A stretch of 64,000 nucleotides of DNA from Fructilactobacillus carniphilus (GTDB lineage: Bacteria > Bacillota > Bacilli > Lactobacillales > Lactobacillaceae): positions 248,001-312,000 of the forward strand of contig NZ_CP097121.1 of NCBI RefSeq assembly GCF_024029675.1. The letters are read 5' to 3'. Position 1 is the stretch's first letter. The number at the start of each line of letters is the position of its first letter. The translations under genes were made by a program, and so were the position numbers. Below are positions 52,353 to 62,316 of the stretch, piece after piece. The notes under the pieces were generated by a model. It did no database searches. It was not told the origin of the DNA and saw nothing but the letters and a program-made list of their open reading frames with translations.

Positions 52353-53666
52353 ATGGCAGATTGGGAAAAGAAAGAAGCAAATCAAGGCGAATTAACGTTT
52401 GAAATTGGTTTAGATGACATTAAGTCTGGTTTAGACCAAGCCTTTCAAAAAAACAAAAAGAATCTTAACGTCCCTGGTTTCCGGAAAGGAAAGGTTTCTC
52501 GTCAGGTCTTTGACCAAATGTACGGTGAGGAAGCTTTATACCAAGACGCACTTAACATTTTGTTGCCTACAGCATATGCAGGCGCAGTGGCTGACGCTGG
52601 GATTGAAGCAGTTGGTCAACCACAAATTAGTGTAGAATCCATGGAAAAAGGTAAACCATGGGTCCTAAAGGCTGAAGTGAGCGTTAAACCAGACGTTGAA
52701 TTAGGTGAATACAAGGGTGTTTCTGTTCCTAAACAAAATACTCGGGTTTACAAAAAAGACGTTGATGCTAAGTTGGAATCAATGCGCGAAAACCAAGCTG
52801 AATTAGTTTTGGTTGACCGTCCTGCTAAAGATGGCGACACGGTTACAATTGATTTTGATGGTTCCATTGATGGCGACCACTTTGAAGGTGGAAAAGCTAA
52901 CAACTACTCACTAGAACTTGGTTCTGGTTCCTTCATCCCGGGCTTTGAAGATCAATTAGTTTGTCACAAGGCTGGTGATGAAGTTCAAGTTAAGGTAACC
53001 TTCCCGAAAGATTATCAACAAAAAGATTTAGCTGGTAAGGAAGCAATCTTTGACACTAAGATTCACGAAGTTAAAGAAAAGCAATTACCGAAGCTAGATG
53101 ATGAATTTGCTAAAGATGTTGACGAGGACGTTGACACTTTAGACGAATTAAAAGAAAAGATTAAAAAAGAACTTAAGGAACAAAAAGAAACTAGCGCTCA
53201 CGAAGCATTACAAAACGATGCCGTTAAAGCAGCAGTTGATAACGCCACCGTTAAAGACATCCCACAAGCAATGCTTGATGAAGACGTACAACGGCAAATG
53301 GATCAATACCTGGCTGGAATTCAACAACAAGGAATTTCTGCTGACATGTACTTCCAGTTAACCGGAACCAGTCAAGATGACTTGAAGAAACAATTTGAAT
53401 CTGGCGCTCCTGAACGGGTTAAGACGAGCTTGGTCTTAGAAGCCATTGTAAAGGCTGAAAAGATTGAACCAAGTGACGAAGAAGTCGCTCAACAAGTTAA
53501 GAACTTAGCCGAACAATACGGTATGAAGGAAGAAGCCGTTCGTGGTGCTCTTTCTGATGACATGTTGAAACACGACATTGCCATTGAAAAGGCCGTTGAA
53601 TTGATTACTGACGATGCTAAGCAAGTAGCTTCTGCTAGTAAAGACGACGCTAAAGACAAAGACTAA
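52353..53666 (+). CDS. tig: Trigger factor
   Basis: Trigger factor is the ribosome-bound chaperone and prolyl isomerase. The 437-residue protein has the ribosome-binding signature [12 protein letters not shown] near residue 44 (standard GFRKGKxP; the Pro is Ser here), the FKBP-type PPIase domain (about 160-245, [15 protein letters not shown]) and the helical C-terminal arms. The end is Asp/Lys-rich. AGGAGG is seven bases upstream. Confidence 0.97.
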   Translation: MADWEKKEANQGELTFEIGLDDIKSGLDQAFQKNKKNLNVPGFRKGKVSRQVFDQMYGEEALYQDALNILLPTAYAGAVADAGIEAVGQPQISVESMEKGKPWVLKAEVSVKPDVELGEYKGVSVPKQNTRVYKKDVDAKLESMRENQAELVLVDRPAKDGDTVTIDFDGSIDGDHFEGGKANNYSLELGSGSFIPGFEDQLVCHKAGDEVQVKVTFPKDYQQKDLAGKEAIFDTKIHEVKEKQLPKLDDEFAKDVDEDVDTLDELKEKIKKELKEQKETSAHEALQNDAVKAAVDNATVKDIPQAMLDEDVQRQMDQYLAGIQQQGISADMYFQLTGTSQDDLKKQFESGAPERVKTSLVLEAIVKAEKIEPSDEEVAQQVKNLAEQYGMKEEAVRGALSDDMLKHDIAIEKAVELITDDAKQVASASKDDAKDKD

Positions 53667-53683
53667 TTAAGCACTTTGCTTTT

Positions 53684-53716
53684 AAAAGACCATGTTGATT
53701 AACATGGTCTTTTTTG
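53684..53716 (+). terminator. Terminator after tig
   Basis: A 13-bp perfect stem (53684-53696 with 53701-53713), 4-nt loop and T run. Confidence 0.93.
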
Positions 53717-53731
53717 AATAAACAAACCTTT

Positions 53732-53759
53732 TTGCAAGCCCTGCGCTTTATGGTATAGT
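53732..53759 (+). promoter_or_regulatory. clpX promoter
   Basis: TTGCAA (53732-53737) and an extended -10 TGGTATAGT (hexamer 53754-53759) are 16 bases apart. Confidence 0.78.
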
Positions 53760-53806
53760 TTTGAAAGACACTTTTGGCTTAGATTAAAAAGTAAGGGGAC
53801 AGAGAC

Positions 53807-55099
53807 ATGTTTGATGATGATGACAATAGTAAAGCAGTGCGCTGTTCATTCTGTGGTAAAACTCAAGATCAAGTGAAAAAAATTGTAGCTGGTCCCGGAG
53901 TTTACATTTGTAATGAATGCATTGATTTATGCGAGCAGATTATTTCTGATGAACTACGCGAACAAGGTGGTAGTGCTGCCGAAATTAAGGTGTTGACACC
54001 GGAAGAAATTGTGAAGCGGTTGGATGATTATGTAATTGGGCAAACGGAGGCCAAGAAAACCTTAGCCGTCGCCGTTTACAATCATTACTTGCGGATTAAA
54101 GATTTGGATCGTGATGAAGAAGAGGACACTGACGGTGACCAACAAGCTTTTAAAGCCCTAGAAGCAGACACGGAAATTCAAAAGAGTAACATCTGCATGA
54201 TTGGATCAACCGGATCCGGGAAGACTTACATTGCGCAAACATTGGCGAACATTATTAACGTTCCCTTTGCGATTGCCGATGCAACCACGTTAACTGAAGC
54301 GGGATACGTGGGTGAAGACGTTGAAAATATCCTGTTGAAACTGCTACAAAATGCTGATTTCGACGTGGAACGGGCCGAAAAGGGAATCATTTACATCGAC
54401 GAAATTGATAAGATCGCGAAAAAGAGCGAGAACGTTTCGATTACTCGAGATGTTTCTGGAGAAGGAGTGCAACAATCGTTACTGAAGATTTTAGAAGGTA
54501 CGATTGCGAACGTTCCGCCTAAGGGAGGCCGGAAGAACCCGCAACAAGAATTTATTAAAGTGGATACTAAAAACATCCTCTTTATCGTGGGAGGAGCTTT
54601 CCCTGGCATTGAAGACATCGTTAAGCATCGATTAGGCGACCAAACAATTGGATTTGGTTCTAACCGACAAGAAGTGATTGCTGAAAGTGATGATGACCTG
54701 ATGCAACAGGTGATTCCAGAAGATTTAATGAAATTTGGTTTAATCCCCGAATTTATTGGGCGACTGCCTATCCTAACGGAACTTAATAAACTAGATGAAG
54801 AAGACCTGGTGCGGATCTTAACCGAACCCAAGAATTCTTTAGTCAAGCAGTACCAGAAGCTCCTAGCGTTGCAAGGGGTTAAATTGACCTTTGAAAAGCC
54901 AGCCCTGCAGGAAATGGCGCAAGAAGCTATTAGTCGAAACACGGGAGCTCGGGGGTTACGGTCGATTATCGAAAGTGTAATGCGGGACATCATGTTTATC
55001 ATTCCAAGTCGGAAAGATATTGAAGAAGTGATTGTAACCAAGGACACGGTGGTGAACCACAGTGAACCGAAACTGGTCTTAAAGAAAAAAGTCAAATAG
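53807..55099 (+). CDS. clpX: ATP-dependent Clp protease ATP-binding subunit ClpX
   Basis: ClpX unfolds proteins for ClpP. The 430-residue protein has the N-terminal C4 zinc finger (CSFCGKTQ and CNECIDLC, residues 13-46), Walker A GSTGSGKT near residue 128, pore loop GYVGED near residue 167, Walker B IIYIDEID near residue 195 and the sensor 2 GARGLRSI near residue 384. It has standard length. It has its own promoter and is followed by engB after 19 bases. Confidence 0.98.
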   Translation: MFDDDDNSKAVRCSFCGKTQDQVKKIVAGPGVYICNECIDLCEQIISDELREQGGSAAEIKVLTPEEIVKRLDDYVIGQTEAKKTLAVAVYNHYLRIKDLDRDEEEDTDGDQQAFKALEADTEIQKSNICMIGSTGSGKTYIAQTLANIINVPFAIADATTLTEAGYVGEDVENILLKLLQNADFDVERAEKGIIYIDEIDKIAKKSENVSITRDVSGEGVQQSLLKILEGTIANVPPKGGRKNPQQEFIKVDTKNILFIVGGAFPGIEDIVKHRLGDQTIGFGSNRQEVIAESDDDLMQQVIPEDLMKFGLIPEFIGRLPILTELNKLDEEDLVRILTEPKNSLVKQYQKLLALQGVKLTFEKPALQEMAQEAISRNTGARGLRSIIESVMRDIMFIIPSRKDIEEVIVTKDTVVNHSEPKLVLKKKVK

Positions 55100-55118
55100 C
55101 CAGCGAAAGAGGACTGAC

Positions 55119-55706
55119 ATGAAAGTAACTGATGTTGATTTAGTCATGAGTGCCGTCGACCCGAAACAATATCCGACCACTGGTTATCCAGAAATTGGAT
55201 TTTTGGGTCGTTCAAACGTTGGGAAGTCATCGTTGACCAACGTGCTGATCAACCGGCGCGATTATGCTCATACTTCGGGACAACCGGGAAAGACCCAGAC
55301 GTTGAACTTTTACGAAATTAACCATGCGCTCTACTTCGTTGATGTTCCCGGTTATGGATACGCTAAGGTCTCTAAAACGGAACGGGAAAAGTGGGCAACG
55401 ATGATTGAAACTTACCTGACCCAACGGGAAACTCTCCGCGGGGTGATTAATTTGATTGATGGTCGACATCAGCCCAGTGACTATGATTTACAAATGCGTG
55501 ATTGGTTGGATTACTACCAAATTCCCGTTTTGTACGTAGCTACGAAGGTCGATAAATTGGCTAAAAGTAAGGTTCCTCAGCAACAGCAAATGTTACGGCG
55601 GGAACTGGAATTAGAAGACGATGAACCGTTGGTAATGTTTTCAGCCAAAACCAAGTTGGGCAAGGACCAAATTGAGGCTTGGATTGAACAACAAACTCAA
55701 GCATAA
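55119..55706 (+). CDS. engB: Ribosome biogenesis GTPase EngB/YsxC
   Basis: EngB is an essential GTPase for 50S subunit assembly. The 195-residue protein shows G1 GRSNVGKSS near residue 29, switch HTSGQPGKTQTLNFY near residue 51, G3 DVPGYGYAK near residue 74, and TKVDKL near residue 147. The order clpX-engB is typical of Lactobacillales and Bacillales. AAAGAGG is the ribosome binding site. Confidence 0.97.
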   Translation: MKVTDVDLVMSAVDPKQYPTTGYPEIGFLGRSNVGKSSLTNVLINRRDYAHTSGQPGKTQTLNFYEINHALYFVDVPGYGYAKVSKTEREKWATMIETYLTQRETLRGVINLIDGRHQPSDYDLQMRDWLDYYQIPVLYVATKVDKLAKSKVPQQQQMLRRELELEDDEPLVMFSAKTKLGKDQIEAWIEQQTQA

Positions 55707-55741
55707 AAAAGGATCATTGGAGCTTTTCCAATGATCCTTTT
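55707..55741. terminator. Bidirectional terminator between engB and hydrolase
   Basis: A 15-bp perfect stem (55707-55721 with 55727-55741) and 5-nt loop flanked by A- and T-runs. Confidence 0.93.
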
Positions 55742-55758
55742 CAATTTAAAGGCTGAGG

Positions 55759-56703
55759 TTAAAGTTTAGCCGTGAAGAATTCATCTAATTTAGTGACTGC
55801 TTTGTCGGTTGCTTCAGGTTGGTCATACAAATCGTAGTGAGTTGTGTTAGGAAAGACCGTAAGTTCCTTATCTTGAGTGGCTGCTCGATCGTAATATTCG
55901 TAGGCAAAGCGATAGGAAGCAAAGCCCCCAGGAATATCTCCTACGATTAATTCTAACGGTTGAGTGGCCAATTTGTCAGCTAGATCTAATGGATCATAGC
56001 CAAAGTCAAAGGCTAAGCTAGTGTAAACAAATTGGTTGGGTGCATACTGATCATTGCCCCGTGGGGTTAAATAGTAATCAATGGCTTGTTCAATATCAAT
56101 GTCAGTAATTCCGGATTTAATCCGCTCTTCTTGACTAGCAGGTAAAACGGGAATATGTTTAACTGCTGCTCCTTGAGCTTCAGCAGTTCGTTGTTGGGCC
56201 ATATCATTTAGAGTGGCAATCAGGGCATCATTATTAGGTCCAAAGGTTTCTCGATATACCATCCCTACGTTAGCTGGAGCTACTCCGGCTACGGCTTTAA
56301 TTCGTTTATCAATTTTAGCAGCATTCAACGTGAAACCACCGCCACCACAGATTCCCATGGCGCCGATTTTATCAGGATCAACGTAGTCTAACGTATCCAA
56401 AAAATCAATAGCAGCGATAACACCGACTGTACGCGCAAATGGAATTTCTGAATTATGTGGTTCACCAGCACTTTGACCTTGATAAGGGGAATCATATGCA
56501 AGGGCAAGCCATCCGTGTTGCGCCAGTTTGGTAGCATAAATTTTTCCGGATGTCTGGTTAAAATCACTGCTAGTGGGATGATTAACCACGATGGCCGGAT
56601 GCTTTTTCGTTGGATCGAAGTCAGCCGGGAAAAATAGCTGTCCTTTCATTTCTAAATCATTTAATTCCCGCACTGGAAATGTCACGTTTTCTTTTTTAAT
56701 CAT
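55759..56703 (-). CDS. Alpha/beta hydrolase, dienelactone-hydrolase-like
   Basis: The 314-residue protein has the alpha/beta hydrolase fold: HPAIVVNHPTSSD (oxyanion strand), the nucleophile elbow MGICGGGGF near residue 119 with Cys instead of Ser, and a C-terminal NTTHYDLYD with the likely catalytic His. A Cys nucleophile is known from dienelactone hydrolases; the substrate is unknown. The start at 56703 follows AAAGGAG; the longer frame overlaps the divergent regulator gene. By eye it is more AT-rich than neighbours, and with the tetR gene it looks like an acquired pair. Confidence 0.82.
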   Translation of the reverse strand: MIKKENVTFPVRELNDLEMKGQLFFPADFDPTKKHPAIVVNHPTSSDFNQTSGKIYATKLAQHGWLALAYDSPYQGQSAGEPHNSEIPFARTVGVIAAIDFLDTLDYVDPDKIGAMGICGGGGFTLNAAKIDKRIKAVAGVAPANVGMVYRETFGPNNDALIATLNDMAQQRTAEAQGAAVKHIPVLPASQEERIKSGITDIDIEQAIDYYLTPRGNDQYAPNQFVYTSLAFDFGYDPLDLADKLATQPLELIVGDIPGGFASYRFAYEYYDRAATQDKELTVFPNTTHYDLYDQPEATDKAVTKLDEFFTAKL

Positions 56704-56845
56704 TATTTCGCTCCTTTTTACATTGCAATGAATTATTACACAAGAGTATAATAAAATGGAAAACAAACTAATGCAATGCCCAATTTTTGTCAAAGTTGAA
56801 TTAATGCACATTGACATCCCAAGTGGGTAGGAAGAGGATGGTTGG
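56704..56845. promoter_or_regulatory. Divergent control region of hydrolase and TetR genes
   Basis: This 142-base region holds the perfect palindrome CATTGCAATG (56721-56730) near the hydrolase ribosome binding site, a second ATGCAATG (56771-56778) and a related ATGCACATTG around 56804. These are plausible operator sites for the TetR-type regulator. Hydrolase -10 candidate TATACT on the - strand is at 56750-56745. Confidence 0.4.
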
Positions 56846-57376
56846 ATGACAACGGATCGGCGAGTAATTAAAACTAGAGCGGCAATTGCTTCGAGTTTTA
56901 AGCGATTACTGGAACGGAATGATTTAGAAGATATTACCATTAAAATGATTTGTGATGAGGCTAACATCGGTAGAAAAACGTTTTATTTACATTTTTCTGA
57001 TAAATATGAATTAATGGATCAATTTCTAAATGCTCATCTGGAGCAATTATTTGCTGCTTGTCAGGATTTAGAGCCCCATCAGTTAGAAGCCAAAACGCTA
57101 ATTTGGTTAGAATTTTTTCAAACCAACCAACGTTTTTTTGCTAATCTGTTTCAAAGTCGTTCTTCTTATTTATTTCGGCAAAAGTTTTATGAATTTACCC
57201 GGAAATCGTTATTGGATAAGAATTTGCAGTTAGACCCAATTGAATTGGAATTCATTGATTATGGAATCGCCGGTTTGATGGAAGCACTCGTGGTAAAAAA
57301 TGACTTTGATAATCTTTCGGAGTTAGCCCAAAAAATCACCCAAATTTTACTGAAATTTGAAAATGGGACAAAATGA
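56846..57376 (+). CDS. TetR/AcrR-family transcriptional regulator
   Basis: This 176-residue protein has the TetR-type helix-turn-helix in the first 55 residues (ITIKMICDEANIGRKTFYLHFSDKYEL) and a C-terminal ligand-binding domain of the type found in DhaS-like regulators (TetR_C). It is divergent from the hydrolase gene, which it probably represses until an inducer binds. It is AT-rich by eye compared with the core genes. AGGAAGAGG precedes the ATG. Confidence 0.9.
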   Translation: MTTDRRVIKTRAAIASSFKRLLERNDLEDITIKMICDEANIGRKTFYLHFSDKYELMDQFLNAHLEQLFAACQDLEPHQLEAKTLIWLEFFQTNQRFFANLFQSRSSYLFRQKFYEFTRKSLLDKNLQLDPIELEFIDYGIAGLMEALVVKNDFDNLSELAQKITQILLKFENGTK

Positions 57377-57440
57377 GTTTGGACCAAAGGATTTAAATTG
57401 ATTAGCTACCAGCTACTTCATTTTGAGTCCACCAAACAAA

Positions 57441-57472
57441 AAAAGGAACCATCCCGGAGGACCAGTCCTTTA
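57441..57472 (-). terminator. Terminator-like hairpin after the 56-residue protein gene
   Basis: On the - strand AAAGGA and TCCTTT (57466-57471 with 57442-57447) pair around an interrupted stem, with seven T residues following. It overlaps the stop codon. Confidence 0.5.
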
Positions 57473-57640
57473 CTTTTTATCCTTCTTAAAGAAGCGGTCG
57501 TGGCGTTTTGCTTCGGCGTCACGATCTTCTGTATCTTCTTTTTTCAGATAATCACTACGTTGGTTATCTTTTGGGTTAATTTTGGCAAATTTGTTCAACA
57601 TTTCGTCTAAATCCGCTTGCTTATTGATGTGTAATCCCAT
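57470..57640 (-). CDS. Small hydrophilic protein (SPJ_0845-like), 56 residues
   Basis: A 56-residue frame begins MGLHINKQADLDEMLNKF and continues with a highly charged Lys/Asp/Glu/Arg region ending in FKKDKK. It has a textbook ribosome binding site (AAAGGAG, eight bases before the ATG) and a terminator. The start resembles small Lactobacillales proteins named SPJ_0845 family (MGL..KKQDDLDK-type opening), recalled from memory. It is predicted cytosolic and partly helical; function unknown. Confidence 0.8.
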   Translation of the reverse strand: MGLHINKQADLDEMLNKFAKINPKDNQRSDYLKKEDTEDRDAEAKRHDRFFKKDKK

Positions 57641-57720
57641 TGCGTTCACTCCTTTGGCCCTATGATAGCAAAAAGTCCCCTAGTTGTCATTTAGTTCGAT
57701 AGGCAATGTAACCAATTAGT

Positions 57721-57749
57721 TATACAAATGAAATTAAGTTATTTATAAT
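57721..57749 (+). promoter_or_regulatory. uvrC promoter
   Basis: TATACA (57721-57726) and a perfect TATAAT (57744-57749) are 17 bases apart. The -35 matches 4 of 6 positions. Confidence 0.55.
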
Positions 57750-57785
57750 TATGAAGGTAACTTTCGGAGGAAAGGAGGAAACCCA

Positions 57786-59594
57786 GTGGCTTCAGAACAC
57801 ATCGAAAATAAATTGAAATTGCTACCCGAAAAACCGGGCGTCTACATTATGAAGGATCAGAACGGCAAAGTAATCTACGTGGGGAAATCCAAAAATTTAA
57901 AAAACCGGGTTCGTTCCTACTTTAAAAGTCGGCAGTATGGACGACGAGCTAAACTGGTCGAGAACATTGCGGATTACGAAACTATTATTACGGCGACGGA
58001 TAAGGAATCCTTTTTATTAGAAATCACCCTAATCCAAAAATATCGTCCTTACTATAACGTTCGGCTTAAAAACGGGACGGGTGGCTATCCATACATTAAA
58101 ATTACCAACGAACGGGATCCACGGATGTTAGTAACTAGTTATGTAAAAAACGATGGGGCCTACTACTACGGACCTTATCCCAACATTTATGCAGCCGACG
58201 AAACGTTAAAATTTTTGCAGAAGATGTACCCGTTACGACGATGCAATGGATACCAAGGTCGAGCTTGCCTGTACTACCACATGGATCAGTGCCTCGGTGC
58301 TTGTTTTCGGGAGGTTCCCGAAGCGGAATACCAAGCACAGATTAAGAAGATTAAGTCCTTCTTAAATGGAAACGTGACGGAAGCCAAACAAATTTTGACG
58401 CAACGGATGAACGAAGCCGCTCAGAATTTAGAGTTTGAACGGGCAGCAGAGGTCCGGGATCAATTGAATTACATCCAGGCCACGGTCGAAAAGCAAAAGA
58501 TTATTTCGCATGATTATACGCAGCGAGACGTCTTTAACTTTTACGCTGACAAAGGGTGGCTCTCGATTCAAGTGTTCTACATTCGCCAGGCTCGCTTAAT
58601 GAAGCGAACGAAGCGCCTGTTTCCGATTTTGAGTACTCCCGAAGAAGAGGTCACGAACTTCATTGTGCAGTTTTATGACCAACAAGATCGGGTGCAACCC
58701 CGTGAAATTTTGGTGCCCAAGAGCATTGATACGGATGTGATTACGCAGTTAACCGGGATTCCGGCGCGGACGCCGGTGCGGGGGCAAAAACGGGCCTTGC
58801 TGCGGATGGCGCAGGAAAATGCCAAGTATGTGTTAGATGAAAAATTCCGGTTACTAGAAATGAACCAGCGCAAAACGGTCGGAGCCGCGCATGATCTGAG
58901 TCAAGTTTTAGGCTTACCGTCAGCACATCGGATTGAAGCCTTTGACCACTCTCATATTGATGGAGCCGATTTAGTTTCGGCTCTAGTGGTGTTTGAAGAT
59001 GGAAAACCTAACAAAAACATGTACCGGAAGTACAAGTTAAAAACGGTTACCCATGCGGATGAAGCAGCTAGTACCAGAGAAGTCATTCGGCGACGTTACA
59101 CGCGGTTACTAAAGGAACATGCTGAATTGCCGGATTTGATTTTGATGGATGGGGGTGAAATTCAGCTCAATGCCGTGAAGGATGTCTTAGAAAACGAGCT
59201 GGATTTGGACATTCCGGTGGCCGGGATGGTGAAGAATCCGAAGCATAAAACCGCTGATCTACTCTATGGAGTTAATGATCAGCACGTGGATTTGGATCCA
59301 CACAGTCAGGCTTTTTATCTGGTGCAACGGATTCAGGACGAAGTGCACCGCTTTGCGATTAGCTTCCACCATGACCTACACAGTAAGAATTCGATGACCT
59401 CGCGGTTAGATAGCATTAAAGGGGTGGGACCAAAGACGCGAAACAAATTACTGCGTAACTTTGGGTCCATGAAGAAGATTGAAGCTGCTTCGGTCGAAGA
59501 ATTGCAGCAGTTAGGCATTTCTAAAACGGTGGCGCAGACCATTCACTACTCCTTTGCCAACCAAGTGGCTGCAGGAGAACACACACAGAAGTAA
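57786..59594 (+). CDS. uvrC: Excinuclease ABC subunit C
   Basis: UvrC makes both incisions in nucleotide excision repair. The 602-residue protein has the N-terminal GIY-YIG nuclease domain (GVYIMKD and VIYVGKSKNLKNRV), the UvrB-binding UVR motif (LEFERAAEVRDQL near residue 217), the RNase H-like endonuclease domain (FDHSHIDGADLV near residue 385, LILMDGGEIQL near 452) and C-terminal helix-hairpin-helix repeats. GTG is the start, with AAAGGAGG upstream. Confidence 0.98.
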   Translation: MASEHIENKLKLLPEKPGVYIMKDQNGKVIYVGKSKNLKNRVRSYFKSRQYGRRAKLVENIADYETIITATDKESFLLEITLIQKYRPYYNVRLKNGTGGYPYIKITNERDPRMLVTSYVKNDGAYYYGPYPNIYAADETLKFLQKMYPLRRCNGYQGRACLYYHMDQCLGACFREVPEAEYQAQIKKIKSFLNGNVTEAKQILTQRMNEAAQNLEFERAAEVRDQLNYIQATVEKQKIISHDYTQRDVFNFYADKGWLSIQVFYIRQARLMKRTKRLFPILSTPEEEVTNFIVQFYDQQDRVQPREILVPKSIDTDVITQLTGIPARTPVRGQKRALLRMAQENAKYVLDEKFRLLEMNQRKTVGAAHDLSQVLGLPSAHRIEAFDHSHIDGADLVSALVVFEDGKPNKNMYRKYKLKTVTHADEAASTREVIRRRYTRLLKEHAELPDLILMDGGEIQLNAVKDVLENELDLDIPVAGMVKNPKHKTADLLYGVNDQHVDLDPHSQAFYLVQRIQDEVHRFAISFHHDLHSKNSMTSRLDSIKGVGPKTRNKLLRNFGSMKKIEAASVEELQQLGISKTVAQTIHYSFANQVAAGEHTQK

Positions 59595-59615
59595 CGACTA
59601 AAGAACGGAGAAAAT

Positions 59616-60923
59616 ATGTTTGTAGATCAAGTACAATTTAAGGTAAAAGCGGGTAAGGGAGGCGACGGGATGGTCGGCTTCCGCCGCGAAAAGTACGTTC
59701 CCAATGGAGGACCATCTGGTGGAGATGGTGGTCACGGTGGTAACGTCATCTTTCAGGTTGATTCTGGAATGAGCACCCTGATGGATTTTAAGTACAAAAA
59801 GGTTTTTAAAGCCGAAAACGGTGGCAACGGGGCCAATAAAAAGATGACGGGTGCTAGTGCCCCTGATCTGGTAATCAAAGTTCCCGAAGGCACGACCGTT
59901 TACAATCAAGCAACCGATCAACCGATTGCCGACCTGACCAAACCAGGCGAAGAAGTGGTGATTGCCAAAGGTGGTCGTGGGGGCCGAGGAAACGTGCACT
60001 TTGCAACAGCCAAAAACTCGGCACCAGAAATTGCAGAAAACGGAGAACCGGGTGAAGAACTGGACCTTAGTTTACAACTCCGGTTGCTAGCTGATGTGGG
60101 ACTGGTTGGATTCCCGTCGGCTGGGAAATCAACGCTTTTAAAAACCATTACGAATTCGAAGCCAAAGATAGCTCAGTACCACTTTACAACGCTAGTTCCG
60201 AACCTAGGAATTGTGCGCAACGATGATGGTAATGACTTTGTCATTGCGGATCTGCCTGGATTAATTGAAGGGGCTTCACAGGGAGTCGGATTGGGATTTG
60301 CTTTCTTGCGCCACATCCAACGGACTCGGGTCATTTTACACGTGGTGGATATGAGTGGCGTCGAAGGGCGTGATCCGTATGATGACTACCAAAAAATTAA
60401 CGCGGAATTAGAAAACTTTGATCCGCAACTGTTAGAACGACCCCAAATTATCGTGGCTAGTAAAATGGATCTGCCCGACTCGGAGACCAATTTAGAACAC
60501 TTTAAGGCAGAACTAGCTCAACATGATGATCAGGTAGCCCGAAAGATTGATCCAATTTCGTCGGTAACCCATCAGGGATTAACGACTCTCATTCGGGATA
60601 CAGGAGCGTTACTGGCAGAAACACCGAAGTTTCCAGTGGTTAGTGAATTGGAGCCGGCCGGCGCTGATGAAGTGGTTTACACTGCGGAAAATGAAACTAC
60701 ATCACCATTTACCCTGCAACGGGATGAAGATGGCGTCTGGGTCATTAGCGGAGCTAAGATTGAGCGGTTGTTTAAGATGACGAATATTGACCACACCCAG
60801 AGTTTAATGCGGTTTACACGGCAAATGCGTGGGATGGGAATCGATGAAGCTTTGCGGAATGCTGGGGCAAAGGACGGTGACTTAGTGCGCATCTTAGACT
60901 TTACTTTTGATTACGTAAATTAA
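59616..60923 (+). CDS. obgE: GTPase ObgE/CgtA
   Basis: Obg is an essential GTPase for 50S maturation and stress signalling. The 435-residue protein has the glycine-rich Obg fold (residues 1-158), the G domain with GFPSAGKST near residue 166 and DLPGLIEGA near residue 212, ASKMD near residue 285, and the Gram-positive OCT domain at the C-terminus (about 360-435). It follows uvrC by 21 bases. Confidence 0.98.
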   Translation: MFVDQVQFKVKAGKGGDGMVGFRREKYVPNGGPSGGDGGHGGNVIFQVDSGMSTLMDFKYKKVFKAENGGNGANKKMTGASAPDLVIKVPEGTTVYNQATDQPIADLTKPGEEVVIAKGGRGGRGNVHFATAKNSAPEIAENGEPGEELDLSLQLRLLADVGLVGFPSAGKSTLLKTITNSKPKIAQYHFTTLVPNLGIVRNDDGNDFVIADLPGLIEGASQGVGLGFAFLRHIQRTRVILHVVDMSGVEGRDPYDDYQKINAELENFDPQLLERPQIIVASKMDLPDSETNLEHFKAELAQHDDQVARKIDPISSVTHQGLTTLIRDTGALLAETPKFPVVSELEPAGADEVVYTAENETTSPFTLQRDEDGVWVISGAKIERLFKMTNIDHTQSLMRFTRQMRGMGIDEALRNAGAKDGDLVRILDFTFDYVN

Positions 60924-60955
60924 AAAAGTAGTTAACGGAAGTTAACTACTTTTTT
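60922..60955. terminator. Bidirectional terminator after obgE
   Basis: A 15-bp perfect stem (60922-60936 with 60941-60955) with GGAA loop overlaps the stop codons of both convergent genes. Confidence 0.95.
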
Positions 60956-61205
60956 AGCCGAAAATGATTTGATTGTTGTGCAGTCGATACCCATAGAGGC
61001 GCTGAGGTTGCTCGATGCTTTGAAAAAGATCGACCTGGCCAGCTAAGGCTTGCGTGCGAGCGTCAAACTGTTCTAAAGTGAGTGGTTTTGTCGGAGCAGC
61101 AGCTGGTAGCAAAAAGAGCCGGTTGCCCTGCAGTTGTAATTCGGAGACAGGTTGCACGTTGTGATTAAGTTCGACAAAGAGGGTGCGGTGGGGATCAAGA
61201 TCCAC
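60954..61205 (-). CDS. Small protein of unknown function with unclear start
   Basis: This 83-residue frame (from GTG 61205) encodes a soluble protein, for example VDLDPHRTLFVELN and PLTLEQFDARTQAL. GTG 61205 has no ribosome binding site. The frame is open back to 61256 and would add LAKAGDSIQLHQFNVSA, which reads as a natural beginning of the domain, but no ATG, GTG or TTG is available there before an in-frame stop at 61257-61259. The true start may be a rare codon, or the gene may have lost its start by mutation. It ends at a shared strong terminator, which supports a real gene. Confidence 0.5.
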   Translation of the reverse strand: MDLDPHRTLFVELNHNVQPVSELQLQGNRLFLLPAAAPTKPLTLEQFDARTQALAGQVDLFQSIEQPQRLYGYRLHNNQIIFG

Positions 61206-61375
61206 GGCTGAAACGTTAAACTGATGAAGTTGGATAGAATCACCTGCTTTTGCTAATCAAATTAGAAAGTGCGAATTGAGGGGACCATGATTTTTCAGTC
61301 CAGATAAGCTACAATTATTATATGATTTTTAGCGCTGAAATACATTAATGAGTCCGAAAAGGAACGGGAAAAAAT
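61206..61375. other. Divergent promoter region before rnz
   Basis: This 170-base region holds TACAAT (61310-61315) and TATGAT (61321-61326) -10 candidates for rnz on the + strand. On the - strand a TATAAT lies at about 61317-61322, serving the small gene. No clear -35 boxes were found. Confidence 0.35.
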
Positions 61376-62311
61376 ATGCAGTTAGAGTTTTTTGGTACGG
61401 GGGCAGGAGTTCCCGGTAAGTTTAGAAACGTTTCAAGCGTAGTGTTACGCTTGTTAGATGAAGTAAACGAGGTTTGGATGTTTGACTGTGGGGAAGGAAC
61501 GCAGCAACAAATTTTACGTTCCACCTTAAAACCCCGCAAAATTAATAAAATTTTTATCACGCACTTGCATGGTGATCACATTTTTGGGCTACCCGGATTG
61601 TTATCGAGCCGGTCGTTTCAAGGGGGAACGGATGATTTAACCATCTACGGTCCGGTTGGCATCAAACGCTACGTGCAAACTTCACTACAGGTAAGTCAAA
61701 CCCGGTTGTCGTATCAAATTCACTATGTGGAATTAACCGATCCTGGAGTAATTTATGAAGATGACCAATTTACCGTGAAGGCGGAACGGTTGGACCATCA
61801 AATTGAATCCTGGGGTTATCGGGTGGAAGAACATGATCATCCTGGTGAATTAATGGTCCAAAAATTGCAAGAAGAGCATATCCCAGCGGGTCCAGTTTAT
61901 GGTAAGCTTAAACTGGGTGAGTTGGTTACTCTCGCCGACGGACGGACGATTAACGGACAGGATTTTATCGGGCAACCACAACCGGGAAGAACCGTCACGA
62001 TTCTGGGTGATACCAGAAAGACCGCCAACATTGAAAAGTTAGCTCAAGATGCGGATGTTCTGGTTCATGAAAGTACTTTTGGAAAGGGCGAGGCGAAGCT
62101 TGCCCGCAACTATTTTCATTCCACTAACATCCAAGCAGCACAGGGGGCTGTTCAAGCTAACGTGGGTCAGTTGTTATTAACCCATATCTCTGCTCGTTAC
62201 ACCGCCAAGATGGCTCGGGAGTTACAACAGCAAGCTCGTCAAATTTTTCCGCGCAGCAAAGTCGTTAAAGACTTTGATGTGGTGGACATTCCATTTAAGA
62301 AAAAGGAGTAA
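61376..62311 (+). CDS. rnz: Ribonuclease Z
   Basis: RNase Z cuts the 3' trailer from tRNA precursors. The 311-residue metallo-beta-lactamase protein has the [21 protein letters not shown] opening, the metal motif [13 protein letters not shown] near residue 62, the exosite region (about 155-185), GDTRKT near residue 211 and LLTHISARY near residue 266. ATG 61376 follows AAAGGAACGG. It is followed by the LapA-like gene after 5 bases. Confidence 0.97.
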   Translation: MQLEFFGTGAGVPGKFRNVSSVVLRLLDEVNEVWMFDCGEGTQQQILRSTLKPRKINKIFITHLHGDHIFGLPGLLSSRSFQGGTDDLTIYGPVGIKRYVQTSLQVSQTRLSYQIHYVELTDPGVIYEDDQFTVKAERLDHQIESWGYRVEEHDHPGELMVQKLQEEHIPAGPVYGKLKLGELVTLADGRTINGQDFIGQPQPGRTVTILGDTRKTANIEKLAQDADVLVHESTFGKGEAKLARNYFHSTNIQAAQGAVQANVGQLLLTHISARYTAKMARELQQQARQIFPRSKVVKDFDVVDIPFKKKE

Positions 62312-62316
62312 CAAAC

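Noticed and set aside
54391..55095. 234-codon - strand frame inside clpX
   Set aside because: It is the antisense shadow of a strongly conserved gene, has Ser/Arg-rich non-globular composition and no ribosome binding site.
57398..57610. + strand frame of 70 codons rich in Phe and Ile
   Set aside because: It has no ribosome binding site and is antisense to the well-supported 56-residue protein gene at 57470-57640.
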